Source of the DNA: Saprospiraceae bacterium
GTDB taxonomy: Bacteria > Bacteroidota > Bacteroidia > Chitinophagales > Saprospiraceae
Direction of reading: 5' to 3'
NCBI GenBank assembly: GCA_020630775.1
Contig: JAHDIN010000001.1
Span: 1-64,000 of the forward strand
DNA length: 64,000 nt
The notes under the pieces are model-generated. The model did not search any database and had not been told where the DNA came from. It was given only the letters and a program-made list of their open reading frames with translations. Made by a program: the position numbers and the translations under genes. Below, one piece after another: positions 24,050 to 34,600 of the stretch. Positions within the stretch are counted from its first letter, which is position 1. Each line of letters begins with the position of its first letter.

Positions 24050-27000
24050 TTAGAATAAAGCTCTTAGTTGCATACCTGCATTATGAATGGTCATACTGTC
24101 TTGCGACTTTCTTCCATTATAATTGAATATTAAATCAATATTATTGGAAACTCTCCTCGTATAATTAATGGTCCAGAGATAATTTTGCCCATCTCTCAAA
24201 TCTCTAAGCATTTCAAACTCAACTGGTGTATTTTTTTCGCCTTCATAATTAATGTCAACTAGATTAAAGGTGAAAAGTAGATTGGATTTAACGCTATTTC
24301 TCCAAGTAAATTCTATACCTAAATCGTTGATATTTGATTTTTCGATACCAGTCAGGTTATCATTTTTTTCTCTGCGATACTTTAACACTATTCTTGTGCT
24401 TCTATTGGGTCTATAATTTATTTGTGGAATGAGACTCCAAAAGGCAATTTTAAAATCGCGATTATCAGAAAACTCGTGATCATTTTCTTTTTCCCCAACA
24501 TTGGATTCAAGAATGATATCAAGTGATTTTTGAATATTTATTCTTGATCTTAAAAAATAGTTTGATGTCAATCTTTGTTCATATCCTGATACTTGGACAA
24601 ACTTGTTATTAAGTACCCTGTAGGATAATTGGGCATCAAATTTTGGTTCACCTCTATTTATAAAAATGCTGTTATCAAAAGACGAGTTGAAAGCAACTAA
24701 TGAAGTGTCTCTCCAGTTAAAATTTATGGGTTGTATAAATCCTGATTGTTGGCTAGATAAAGCTTTTTGATCTATTTTAAATCTTCCATTGTACTGTAAC
24801 TTTCTTAAAATATGCTTTTTCTTTTTGATGAATTTTATAGGTACAATTTTTAAACTTTGATTCAGAACATTTCTGTTTGTGCTTATGAATTCGTCATTAA
24901 AAACACTCACCTTTTCGTAATCACCTCTATCGCTAAAATTAGCTATCTCAAATTCTGTAATTTGAGCTATGCTGTCTTGGTTATAATCAATCCATTGATA
25001 TGTACCCTCGCCATCTTGCACTCTTATATATTGAAATTCGATTCGAGGTTCTTGACCTGAATTGGCTTCATAATAGGTATTAAGTGAGAGGCCACCATTG
25101 AGTAATTTTAATTTATGATCAATGAGCCCTATGAATGTTCGACCAGATTTTTCTTCAAGTGGATTGATGTCTTCAACTATAAATTCTCTTAGAATTAAAT
25201 TCCAATTAAGTACGGAATTTTTTCTCTGATCCCATCGACCGCCAAATTCGTAATTGTGAGATTCTGATATTTTTTGAAACTGATCATCAATACCTTTTTT
25301 GTCAATTCTATTCGCATAGGCTATTTTTAAATTTAAATTTTCCTCCGCTTTCCATTCGGTATAAAATCTCGATAAATCATAGTCTCTACTGATGTCTCTT
25401 AATGTACCAGTATTAATGTCATTTCTTTGGTTTCTTTCTTTTTCTAAATAATAGCCTAAAGTTAATTTACGATCAAGAAAATACCTTTTAAAATCTAAAC
25501 GTGGACGGAAAAACGACGTTATTTCTATCGTACTTTCTGAGGTTAATAAATTACCAATAGCATTCAGATCCCATAGTTTATCTCTATACCCAAGTTCCAA
25601 GTAATTTTTGATTCCGTCATAGTTTTTTTGATCATGAAATCCAGAAAAAATATAGTTAGAATAAAAAGCTTTTCTTTTAAAACTTAGTCCTGTGTTATGA
25701 AGTAATTGATGCCCTTTGGTATCAAATATATCTATATTCCAATCTCTAATAAATTCAGGAACTCTATATGGATTAAGGGCTTCAAAATCTTGGGTGATAT
25801 ACTCGATATTCGAATTAGTTGATATAGTAGAATGGCCATTTTTACCTACCGACCTTATGTCGTTAAATTGGAAATTTAGCCCAAGACCAAGATTGTCGTC
25901 ATTGTCAATCGTTGAAAATCTATTTAGATCTAAACGACTCATACTTCCTTCTAGATACACTGACGTGCTATCTGAAAAATTGTACTTTGAAGATAAGGTC
26001 ATGAGCTGTTTCTGTTCTGGAGGAATAAGTTGACTTACGGGATCGTAACTACCCAGCCCTTCCCCAACGTATTTATATACACGTCCATTGGCAGATGATT
26101 CAATGTCTATATTGTAACTTCCATTTGTCTCACCAAGATTCGAAAAATTAGCTACCACTGTGTTCGTTGTATCAGTAGGCGAAAAGACAAGAAAATTTTG
26201 AGGACTTACTTGATATCTAATTTGATTTTCAATGTTTTCTGGATCTGGTAAAAATATACTTGGTCTAAAAATGGGCGCATCTCCACCTTCTTCTAGAATT
26301 CTAATATCCGTGCTGTCAAATTCAATATTGCTACTTAAATTTTTACTGTCTTGTTCATTGTAAAAATTAAATTGAAATGCCCATTTGTCATTAGATATTT
26401 TACTTTCAGTAGCATAAAAAGATCTTAAATAAGTTTGAACGGTATATTCAAATTCTATAATGATTCGAAGATTGGCACTAATGACGGTGTTGGGTGTAAA
26501 TCTAATCTGTGCTCTATTGTAATCTATGACATAATCATTGTTCTCGCCTCTCTTTAGTAATCGACCATCTGCAAATACTTTTTCCGTACCAGATAACACT
26601 TGTAGAAAAACTTCATTGTTGGCACCCTCTAATCTGTAAGGTCCTTGATTTCCCTCTTGAATGTTTAATATTTGTCTTCTGAATTTCCCTCTTGAAACAG
26701 CAAAACTACCTCTGTTTGAAACTTGCCAGCCATTACTTAATGAAGTCTCATTCTTCATAGATAATCCTTTTAGCTTTTTGAAGTAATTCATAAAATAGCT
26801 ATCAGGTCTATTTAACTCATAGTCTCCGGCAACTAAAGTTGTTCTGTCTTTTTGAATCTCAATAAAAATCTTATCGAATTCTTGAAGTACTTGAGTATTT
26901 CCTTGTGGTTGTATGGGAATATTTTCATCCGATATAGCGGCTCTAACGTTTAAACCATTACCCAAATCTCCACGCATTTGCAAATTAAAATTTGAATTTA

Positions 27001-27496
27001 GAACCAAGTCTTGAGCATTTCCAAAGGCAACACCTCTCGAAAAATTGCCGCTGTATTCTAATTTTTTGGATCTGATAAACCTTCTTGAATTGTAATTGTC
27101 GTCATCTTGATTAGCATTCACAGAAAATCGCATATCGGTTTTCATTTCTGTAGAATCCAAAAAAGGCTTGTTATATAAAATGTTTTTATCGAGGATTCTA
27201 TATGAAATTTCAAGTGTGTCTGTAAGCCCTTGATATTTTATAAAGATTGATTTTGGTTGAGTATTAAAGCTATAATCGATTTTTTTATCAGACCTAATTT
27301 TAATAGTCTGGTCAATTATAATTTCACTTGAATAAATGGTGGTATCAGATTCGATTATCAAATTTTTGCTTCTTTCATTCGATAATTGCGACTGACCATA
27401 AATGAAGCAGGCATCTAAAGGCAAAATCATCGTGCATAGCGTAATACTAGCACAAAACAATAAGCGCAATAATATATGTTGACCTTTATTCAACAA
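24050..27496 (-). CDS. Giant outer-membrane protein, uncharacterised
   Basis: A 1148-aa protein with a signal peptide (hydrophobic stretch about 10-32, ending near YGQS) from a TTG start; two consecutive TTG codons are possible and no in-frame ATG lies upstream before a stop. From about residue 150 it shows alternating amphipathic strands (NFNLQMRGDLGNGLNVRAAI, NNDYVIDYNRAQIRFTPN), and the C-terminal 600 residues look like a large beta-barrel closed by a final Phe (MQLRALF). The text pattern YSGNFSRGVAFGNAQDLVLN recurs in Bacteroidota proteins of about 1100 aa that I know only as hypothetical. It lacks a plug domain or TonB box, so it is not a SusC-type receptor. Monocistronic. Confident as an outer-membrane protein; function unknown. 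Confidence 0.8.
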   Translation of the reverse strand: MLNKGQHILLRLLFCASITLCTMILPLDACFIYGQSQLSNERSKNLIIESDTTIYSSEIIIDQTIKIRSDKKIDYSFNTQPKSIFIKYQGLTDTLEISYRILDKNILYNKPFLDSTEMKTDMRFSVNANQDDDNYNSRRFIRSKKLEYSGNFSRGVAFGNAQDLVLNSNFNLQMRGDLGNGLNVRAAISDENIPIQPQGNTQVLQEFDKIFIEIQKDRTTLVAGDYELNRPDSYFMNYFKKLKGLSMKNETSLSNGWQVSNRGSFAVSRGKFRRQILNIQEGNQGPYRLEGANNEVFLQVLSGTEKVFADGRLLKRGENNDYVIDYNRAQIRFTPNTVISANLRIIIEFEYTVQTYLRSFYATESKISNDKWAFQFNFYNEQDSKNLSSNIEFDSTDIRILEEGGDAPIFRPSIFLPDPENIENQIRYQVSPQNFLVFSPTDTTNTVVANFSNLGETNGSYNIDIESSANGRVYKYVGEGLGSYDPVSQLIPPEQKQLMTLSSKYNFSDSTSVYLEGSMSRLDLNRFSTIDNDDNLGLGLNFQFNDIRSVGKNGHSTISTNSNIEYITQDFEALNPYRVPEFIRDWNIDIFDTKGHQLLHNTGLSFKRKAFYSNYIFSGFHDQKNYDGIKNYLELGYRDKLWDLNAIGNLLTSESTIEITSFFRPRLDFKRYFLDRKLTLGYYLEKERNQRNDINTGTLRDISRDYDLSRFYTEWKAEENLNLKIAYANRIDKKGIDDQFQKISESHNYEFGGRWDQRKNSVLNWNLILREFIVEDINPLEEKSGRTFIGLIDHKLKLLNGGLSLNTYYEANSGQEPRIEFQYIRVQDGEGTYQWIDYNQDSIAQITEFEIANFSDRGDYEKVSVFNDEFISTNRNVLNQSLKIVPIKFIKKKKHILRKLQYNGRFKIDQKALSSQQSGFIQPINFNWRDTSLVAFNSSFDNSIFINRGEPKFDAQLSYRVLNNKFVQVSGYEQRLTSNYFLRSRINIQKSLDIILESNVGEKENDHEFSDNRDFKIAFWSLIPQINYRPNRSTRIVLKYRREKNDNLTGIEKSNINDLGIEFTWRNSVKSNLLFTFNLVDINYEGEKNTPVEFEMLRDLRDGQNYLWTINYTRRVSNNIDLIFNYNGRKSQDSMTIHNAGMQLRALF

Positions 27497-27887
27497 CAGG
27501 ATTCATTTCTCTTATAATTATGCAATTTCGAGCAAAAATGAGACCCAAATAAGTATGCTTCTTACTTTCAAGTGAATACATATAACATTTTGGCATAATT
27601 TTTACTCTAAATAACATATTTGTATTATGTGTTAATTATAAATTGTTGATAATTAGAAAAATACAAATAAAAATATTTGATCATAACGATTTGATTGATT
27701 TGTCACTTTTGAAAATAATTTACCGTAGAATCATTTATTCTTTGCTTGGGGCAACCATCTTAAAGATTAATTGATATAAAGGGTGTTAATAACAACGAAT
27801 TCTCATGATGGCTTTATATATTTGAGGCTTGTTTGACTTTTACACGATTTGAGAATTATAATACCTACGGGCATAAACTAGCGTTGA
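27497..27887. other. Divergent intergenic region between outer-membrane protein and peroxidase genes
   Basis: About 390 bp of A+T-rich DNA with no gene. It must hold the promoters of both divergent flanking genes. A TATATTTG (27817-27824), fitting the TAnnTTTG core, is oriented toward the peroxidase gene and would give a leader of about 55 nt. No matching TTTG box at normal spacing and no notable hairpin were seen. Confidence 0.35.
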
Positions 27888-29786
27888 ATGTTTAAAACCT
27901 TCAATATTGGTGTCTTTCTTTTACTTATTTGTAGCTTTTCTTTTGCACAAGAGAATAGATCCTATACTGGTTTTAATAACAATCTAGTCAATAAAGACTG
28001 GGGCGCTTCCTTCTCTAATCAAATTAGAAAGTCAACTGTTGATTACTTAGATGGCATGTCTGAAATCAACGATAACAACCGACCTACCCCCAGATATTTA
28101 AGTAATACGATATTTAGTCAACAAGATGATATTTTTGATTCTCACGATTTAAGTGACTACGTGTGGGTTTTTGGTCAATTTCTAGATCATGACATCACTT
28201 TAGTTGAGTCAAATAATAGAGAACCAATACTATTAACTATACCAGACGATGATGAATGGTTTACACCACAAGATTTCATCTTCACTTCTAGAAATGAATT
28301 CGCACATGGTTCTGGTGAATCCATAAACAATCCAAGACAATATGAAAATCTTGTTACTTCATTTGTTGACGGATCAGCTGTCTATGGTTCTTCACAAGAA
28401 AGAGCTGATTGGCTAAGAGCGCTTGATGGTACTGGAAAACTGAAAGTTTCAAAAGGTGATTTATTACCTTGGAATACCGTAGATGGTGAAAGAAACGGTG
28501 ATATTGACCCTACTTCGCCATTTATGGCTGATGATACGAGAGTTTTAGACAAATGGTATGTAGCAGGAGATATTAGAGCTAATGAAAATCCATTATTGAT
28601 TGCTATGCATACTTTATTTGTTAGAGAACACAATAGGTTATGCGACGAACTCAGAGCTAATCACCCTAATTGGACTGGCGAACAGATATATCAAAGAGCA
28701 CGAAAGTTTGTAGGTGCTTATCTTCAGAATATTACATTTTATGAATTTTTGCCAGCGCTTGGTGTCAATCTATCAAATTATCCTGGTTATAGAGAAAATG
28801 TTGACCCTGCCATACTTAATGAATTTTCTGCAGCAGCCTTCAGAATTGGTCATACGATGATCAATAGTAATCTCATAAGAATGAGCAATGATGGCGATGA
28901 AATACCACAAGGAAATATCACATTAAGAGATGCTTTTTTCAATCCGAATGCAGTAGAATTAGCAGGGGGCGTTGAAAGTTATTTCAAAGGTATGGGTTCG
29001 CAAGTAATGCAAGAAATGGATTGTAAAATTATCGATGACTTACGTAATTTCTTGTTTGGCCCTCCAGGAGCTGGTGGTTTAGATTTAGCAGCTATAAATA
29101 TCTTCAGAGGAAGAGATCGAGGGTTAACCAATTACAATCAAATGCGATTCGATTTTGGCTTACCAATGGTTAATACTTTCGAAGAATTCGTTGAATATCA
29201 AGAAGATGCAGTTATTTTGTCAGAAATGTACGGCACTGTTGATAATATCGATGCTTGGGTAGGTATGCTTGCTGAAAGACATAAAGAAGGCGCTATATTA
29301 GGTGAATTGGTAATGAGAATTATTGAAGAGCAATTCGAAAACCTAAGAAATGGTGATAGATTTTACTTCGAAAATGATCCCGTTTTTACTCCAAGCGATA
29401 TAAGCGATATTCAATCAACTACAATGCACAAGATTTTAATGCGTAACACAGATATAAGTGTCATGCAAAAAAATCTATTTGTTGCTATGCCTCATGAAAA
29501 CATACCTACTGGTCCTGAACTATCAAACCAGCCTCTAGCAGCTGTTGCCTATCCGAACCCAGTACAGGATGTAACTACTATAAAGATTAAATCAGATAAG
29601 GAACAGATAGCGAGTTTGAAAATATATGATGCACAAGGAAGAATGCTTTCCGAATCAACACATAGTTTATATGATGGCGATAACTTCATAAGCCTTACTG
29701 TCGATCCTTCATGGCCAATAGGTATATATAATTTATACATAGAATCTCCAGGACAATTCAATATTGTCAAGTTAATTAGAAAGTAA
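27888..29786 (+). CDS. Animal-type heme peroxidase with T9SS type A tail
   Basis: A 632-aa exported peroxidase of the peroxidase-cyclooxygenase (animal heme peroxidase) superfamily. The signal peptide ends near FSFAQE. The distal heme motif WVFGQFLDHDITL carries Gln97, Asp100 and His101. The conserved Arg region is DIRANENPLLIAMHTLFVRE with REHNRL. The proximal histidine is in FRIGHTMINS (His322). The NIFRGRDRGLTNYNQMR segment is also typical. The C-terminal about 85 residues form a T9SS sorting tail (VAYPNPVQDVTTIKIKS to the end). It would use hydrogen peroxide to oxidise halides or organics outside the cell. The catalytic set is complete. It probably precedes the glycosylasparaginase gene in one transcript (50 bp apart). 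Confidence 0.95.
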   Translation: MFKTFNIGVFLLLICSFSFAQENRSYTGFNNNLVNKDWGASFSNQIRKSTVDYLDGMSEINDNNRPTPRYLSNTIFSQQDDIFDSHDLSDYVWVFGQFLDHDITLVESNNREPILLTIPDDDEWFTPQDFIFTSRNEFAHGSGESINNPRQYENLVTSFVDGSAVYGSSQERADWLRALDGTGKLKVSKGDLLPWNTVDGERNGDIDPTSPFMADDTRVLDKWYVAGDIRANENPLLIAMHTLFVREHNRLCDELRANHPNWTGEQIYQRARKFVGAYLQNITFYEFLPALGVNLSNYPGYRENVDPAILNEFSAAAFRIGHTMINSNLIRMSNDGDEIPQGNITLRDAFFNPNAVELAGGVESYFKGMGSQVMQEMDCKIIDDLRNFLFGPPGAGGLDLAAINIFRGRDRGLTNYNQMRFDFGLPMVNTFEEFVEYQEDAVILSEMYGTVDNIDAWVGMLAERHKEGAILGELVMRIIEEQFENLRNGDRFYFENDPVFTPSDISDIQSTTMHKILMRNTDISVMQKNLFVAMPHENIPTGPELSNQPLAAVAYPNPVQDVTTIKIKSDKEQIASLKIYDAQGRMLSESTHSLYDGDNFISLTVDPSWPIGIYNLYIESPGQFNIVKLIRK

Positions 29787-29836
29787 ACAATCAGTTTTTA
29801 TTAATTTTTATTAATCTTTAGTTCAAATTCATTTTG

Positions 29837-30820
29837 ATGAGAACAAGGAGACAATTCAATAAGCTGCTCAGCTTGCTATTGTCTATTCCAATAGTGGTAG
29901 ATCAATGTAGCGACGAAAAGCCCAAAGTTGACAATCTTAATTTTCAAAGTCAAAATATTGTCCTAAGCACTTGGAACAATGAAAATGCTAATAAAATAGC
30001 ATTAGATATATTACAATCAAACAATGCTGAATTACTAACAGCCATCGAAAAGGCTGTTAATAGTGTTGAATTGAATCCTGATGACATGTCTGTAGGATAT
30101 GGAGGTAGGCCAGACAGGGATGGACATGTCACTTTAGATGCTTGTATAATGGATCATCTGGGCAATGCAGGTTCAGTTACTTTTCTCGAAAATTATGTTG
30201 AAGCTGTTTCAGTTGCAAGACGTGTTCTTGAAAACACACCTCATGTGATGCTTTCTGGTATTGGAGCTGAGCAATTTGCTGATTCTGAGGGATTTGCCAA
30301 AAAGGATTTATTCACCGCTGAATCTAGAAAACAGTTCAAAGAATGGAGAATTAATTCAGAATATAAGCCTCAAATTAATATTGAACAACATGATACTATA
30401 GGCTTATTAGCTATGAATCGAGATGGTAACCTAAGTGGTGCATGCTCTACAAGTGGTGTTGCCTATAAAATGCGTGGAAGGGTAGGCGACTCTCCAATTA
30501 TAGGCTCTGGGCTTTATGTCGATAATGAATATGGCTGTGCAACGGCTACAGGACTAGGAGAACTGGTCATGGAAAGCTGTTCATCATTCTTAGCGGTTGA
30601 GCTTATGCGTCAAGGAATGAGTCCTATGGAAGCTTGCAAAGAATGCGTACAACGTATTATCAAGAAAAAAGGAGCTTTGGATGCACAAGTTGGCATTTTA
30701 GCACTTAATAAATCCGGAGAATTTGGGGCTTATAGCATCCAAAAAGGTTTTACTTACGTTTTAACTTCAGATTCAGAAGTGATTAAGGGTGAAGCCAGTT
30801 CATATTACAACAAGTCGTAA
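29837..30820 (+). CDS. Glycosylasparaginase-type Ntn hydrolase with Tat-like signal
   Basis: A 327-aa Ntn hydrolase of the asparaginase-2 / N4-(beta-N-acetylglucosaminyl)-L-asparaginase family. The precursor would self-cleave before the catalytic Thr in QHDTIGLLAM (Thr187), giving alpha and beta chains. SVGYGGRPDRDGHVTLDAC is the conserved N-terminal block; SGACSTSGVAYKMRGRVGDS and YGCATATGLGELVM are the substrate and glycine-rich blocks. The N-terminus has a twin-arginine signal (RTRRQFNKLLSLLLS), so it is probably exported folded. Start taken at ATG 29837 rather than the in-frame TTG at 29834. It would hydrolyse the sugar-Asn link or act as an isoaspartyl peptidase; which is not decided here. 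It lies 50 bp after the peroxidase gene. Confidence 0.92.
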   Translation: MRTRRQFNKLLSLLLSIPIVVDQCSDEKPKVDNLNFQSQNIVLSTWNNENANKIALDILQSNNAELLTAIEKAVNSVELNPDDMSVGYGGRPDRDGHVTLDACIMDHLGNAGSVTFLENYVEAVSVARRVLENTPHVMLSGIGAEQFADSEGFAKKDLFTAESRKQFKEWRINSEYKPQINIEQHDTIGLLAMNRDGNLSGACSTSGVAYKMRGRVGDSPIIGSGLYVDNEYGCATATGLGELVMESCSSFLAVELMRQGMSPMEACKECVQRIIKKKGALDAQVGILALNKSGEFGAYSIQKGFTYVLTSDSEVIKGEASSYYNKS

Positions 30821-30936
30821 TACGTTCATAATCAGTCAGATAATCTACATTTTGGCATCTAATTTGCTCTTACATCTGAATTAAAGGGCAATTTTCACTT
30901 TGCTCATTAATAATTTATTTTACAATTAATAACTAG

Positions 30937-31605
30937 ATGACTGCTATACCGAGCGTAATCGTAGATACACATAGTATATTTAGAGCAGCATTAAAGGCTT
31001 ACTTTGATGCAGAAAATGCTTTAAATATTGCAGTTGTAGGCCAAGAAGATACGGCAGAGGGTCTTTTATTATATCTCCACAAAAATTTAAGTACAGAGTT
31101 AGTTATAATGGATTTAAATCTTCCAGATAAGGATGGTTTAGAATTGATTCCATTAATAAGACGTCACTTTAAGAAATTACGAATTTTAGTCATGACTTCT
31201 TATGGTGATTATAAATTCGTAGGACAGGCTCTCAAAAATGGAGCTGATGGTTATATCCTAAAATCTAATGAGCCAGAGGATTTGATCAAAGGAATTTCTG
31301 AAGTCATGGAAGGTAAAACATATATCGCTCCGGGTCTTCATATTACTCCACCTAATGGCAAACGACTAACCAACTCAAAAAAGTCGATTTACGAGGATAG
31401 ATTTGTGATTAAGCAGAAGCTGACTAAAAGAGAGCAGGAAGTATTAGAGTTAATTACTGAGGCGAAAAATAATAAAGAAATAGCCAAGGAGCTTTACATA
31501 AGTGACCAAACTGTGGGTGTCCATAGAAAGAATATCATGAGGAAATTAGGAGTAAAGAACACTATTAACCTCATAAAATTTGCATTAGAAAACCAATTAG
31601 TATAA
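30937..31605 (+). CDS. NarL/FixJ-type response regulator
   Basis: A 222-aa two-component response regulator. The receiver domain (about 5-125) has the phospho-acceptor Asp59 in LVIMDLNLPDKDGLELI, the acidic pocket region VIVDTHSIF, and the Lys in GADGYILKSNEPED. The LuxR-type helix-turn-helix (about 155-220) reads LTKREQEVLELITEAKNNKE, IAKELYISDQTVGVHRKNIM. The usual acidic pair near residue 10 appears as a single Asp (VDTHS), which could weaken magnesium binding. No histidine kinase is adjacent, so it is an orphan. It lies directly upstream of the first giant surface-protein gene and might control it; that is inference. Confidence 0.94.
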   Translation: MTAIPSVIVDTHSIFRAALKAYFDAENALNIAVVGQEDTAEGLLLYLHKNLSTELVIMDLNLPDKDGLELIPLIRRHFKKLRILVMTSYGDYKFVGQALKNGADGYILKSNEPEDLIKGISEVMEGKTYIAPGLHITPPNGKRLTNSKKSIYEDRFVIKQKLTKREQEVLELITEAKNNKEIAKELYISDQTVGVHRKNIMRKLGVKNTINLIKFALENQLV

Positions 31606-31694
31606 GATAAAGATCTACACATTCAATTTCTCCAGTTAGTCTGAACAACTAAAACGAGTTTTAAAATTGGGCTTTATGTCCGAAACAAAATTGT

Positions 31695-34600
31695 ATGAAA
31701 ACTTATACGTTGTTTAGAAATTCTACAAGCCAATCAAAATGGCTTAATCCGATTTTTACATTAATGATCCTCATGGGCGTCATTCAATTTGGATTTTCAC
31801 AATGTCCATCATCTTTAGGATGTAATGATAGAATCCAGATTTCATTAGGCTTTGATTGTAATGCTTGTTTGACACCAGAATTAATTCTGGAGGACGAACG
31901 AGATGGTTGCGATTATACTGTTGAAATCCTAACGGCTAATGATTTATTAGTCGCTACTACTGATAAATCAGGTGCAACACCTGTTTATCCTTGTGTAGAT
32001 GGTTCATTTATAGGACAAGATTGGAAAGCATCTGTATCATTTGTCGATGGAAATAATACAGTTATTTCATGTTGGGGGTACTTTACTGTTGAAGATAAAC
32101 TACCGCCTACAATAACTTGTATTGATGACATAACTGTTGATTGTGCTGAAGATCTTTCAGACTTGCTAACAAGCTCAACAACTTCAGTGTATACATATGA
32201 GTCTTTAGTTGACGATGGTGACGCCTCTACTACAGTTATTAGAATGTGTACTACAAATGCACCTAATGGTTGGGAATTGGTAGAATCTATGACTATTTCT
32301 CCAGCAACTGGTTCCGGTTCTGTTTCTGGTTCAATTTTAATGAATGGCGAAACAAGTTCTTTATCAATTGATAATACTTCCATAACAGGCAATATAATTG
32401 GTGCTCAAGCAGGAAGTGATGGATGTTTAGAAATTACTCTTCCTAGTTCAGAAGTTTCTGATGCAGATGCCACTAGTGTTGAATTATCAGCTGAGTTTAT
32501 TTCATTCCATGACTTTCAGGTTACAGATAATTGTGATCCCGATTTAGAAGTACTTATAACATATGATGAAACTCAACAATTAGATTGTGCCAATAATCTA
32601 ACAGGTCAAAGAACTATTAGATATTATACAAGTGATAATGCTGGATTAAGCGCAAATTTTTGCGAGTTCAGCATTTTCTTCACAAAGAAAGATTTGTCTG
32701 ATATAGTATTTCCAGACAACTATTATGTAGATTGTCAAATGGCACCCGCTTCATTGGATCCAGGAACTGTAGTGGGTATTCCTACCATTGACGGACAACC
32801 TATTGAAGGAGGAGACAATTTGTGCAGAATAAATGTCACTTTCGCAGACGATACATTCAATCTTTGTGGTGTTAATTCGATCAAAATATTGAGGCAATGG
32901 ACAGCTTTAGATTGGTGTGCTGGACAATATTCTCAGAGCTTTCAAACAATCAAAGTTGAGGATACATTACCTCCAGTGGTTTCTTGCCCGCCTGATACAA
33001 TAAAAGTTGTTGCTACTGATAACTGTTTGGGTGACTTAGAGTTAGATCCTTTAGGTTCTGGGCCAACAGCACTTATTAATGATATTGATAATTGTGATAA
33101 TGTTTCATTGGTGATTGCCGAATTTCTAAAAGCGGATGAGCGAGATCCGAATGCTGTTGACCAACCATTTAACCCAGCTACACCATTAGGAAATAATAAA
33201 TTTTTGGCTAGTGGCCTTCAAGGCGGTTTTAACTGGCTAAAATATATTGTTGAAGATGATTGTGGAAGACGTTCAGAATGCAGATTTGAAATAGAAGTAA
33301 CTAACGATAAAGCACCGACACCTGTTTGTGATCAATTTACTGTTGTATCACTTGACAATTCAGGGTGGGGACGTGTGTACGCACCTTCAGTGGATGATGG
33401 CTCTTTTGATGATTGTGGTGGTCAAGTGGATTTGGCGATTAAAAGAGATAGTGCTCCTTGTAGTTCTCAACCAGAATCTTCTGGTAATGATTTACAATTT
33501 GGAGACTTTGTACAATTCTGTTGTCAAGAGGCAGGGGATACGGTAAAAGTTACGCTTAGAGCGACAGGGCCAACAGGAAAATCAAATACATGTGATGCAT
33601 ATGTAGTTATTCAAGATAAGTCTGGTTTCGGTATTACATGTCCAACTGTATTAACTGCAAATCTTGATTGTTCTCAAATTAATGATATCGGAACAGATGT
33701 ATTTGGAGAGGCAATGGTTTCTGACGATTGCGGTGCAGGAAGTATTCGATTTCAGGATTCAAATAATTTCGATGCCCAGTGTGGATCTGGGACAGTAACA
33801 AGAACATGGTTCTTAGATTTAGGTGGGCAGACACAGACATTAGGTCAGTGTGAACAGACATTTAATTTTTCTAGTGATGTAAATCTAACTGAAAATGATT
33901 TTGAATGGCCTGCTGATCGAAATGATGCAACATGTATGAACTTCAATACAGACTTAGGTGATGCTCCTAAATTAAATGGTGCGCCAGTAAACGAAGCAGC
34001 ATTTTGTGGTGACTTAACTTATTCTTACTCAGACCTTGTTTTTGAGAATGTTGAGGGATATTGTGTGAAAGTAATCAGAACATGGACAGTGATTGATTGG
34101 TGCTTACATAATGCGAATCAAAATACTACTGCAGGCAAATGGTCAAGAGTTCAAATAGTGAAAGTATCTAACAATACTGGTCCTATGTTTGACAATGTTC
34201 CTGAAGATGTTACTCTTGAAATAGGAGACAATACATGTGAAGCGACAATCAGTTTTGATGCACCAACAGCAGTTGATCTATGTAAAGACGAGTCTATAGA
34301 TAGTGATGATATAAGTTGGTCTATAAGTGGAATTAATAGATCAGGAAATGGCAATATATCTAATGTGAAATTAAGTCCTGGTTCATATACTGTAACATGG
34401 AATACATCAGGTATATGTGGACAAGATAATACTGTAAGCCATGAAATCACAGTTAATGATATAAAGTCTCCAACACCATATTGTTTAGGAGGTGTTACTA
34501 CCGTTTTAATGACATCTGCCGATCCAAACGAAGATCCTTTTGTTACAATTTGGTCTAATGATTTTGACTTAGGAAGTACAGATAATTGTGGAGATGTTAC

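Noticed and set aside
24050-27496. SusC-type TonB-dependent receptor
   Set aside because: No plug domain or TonB box, and no SusD-type neighbour.
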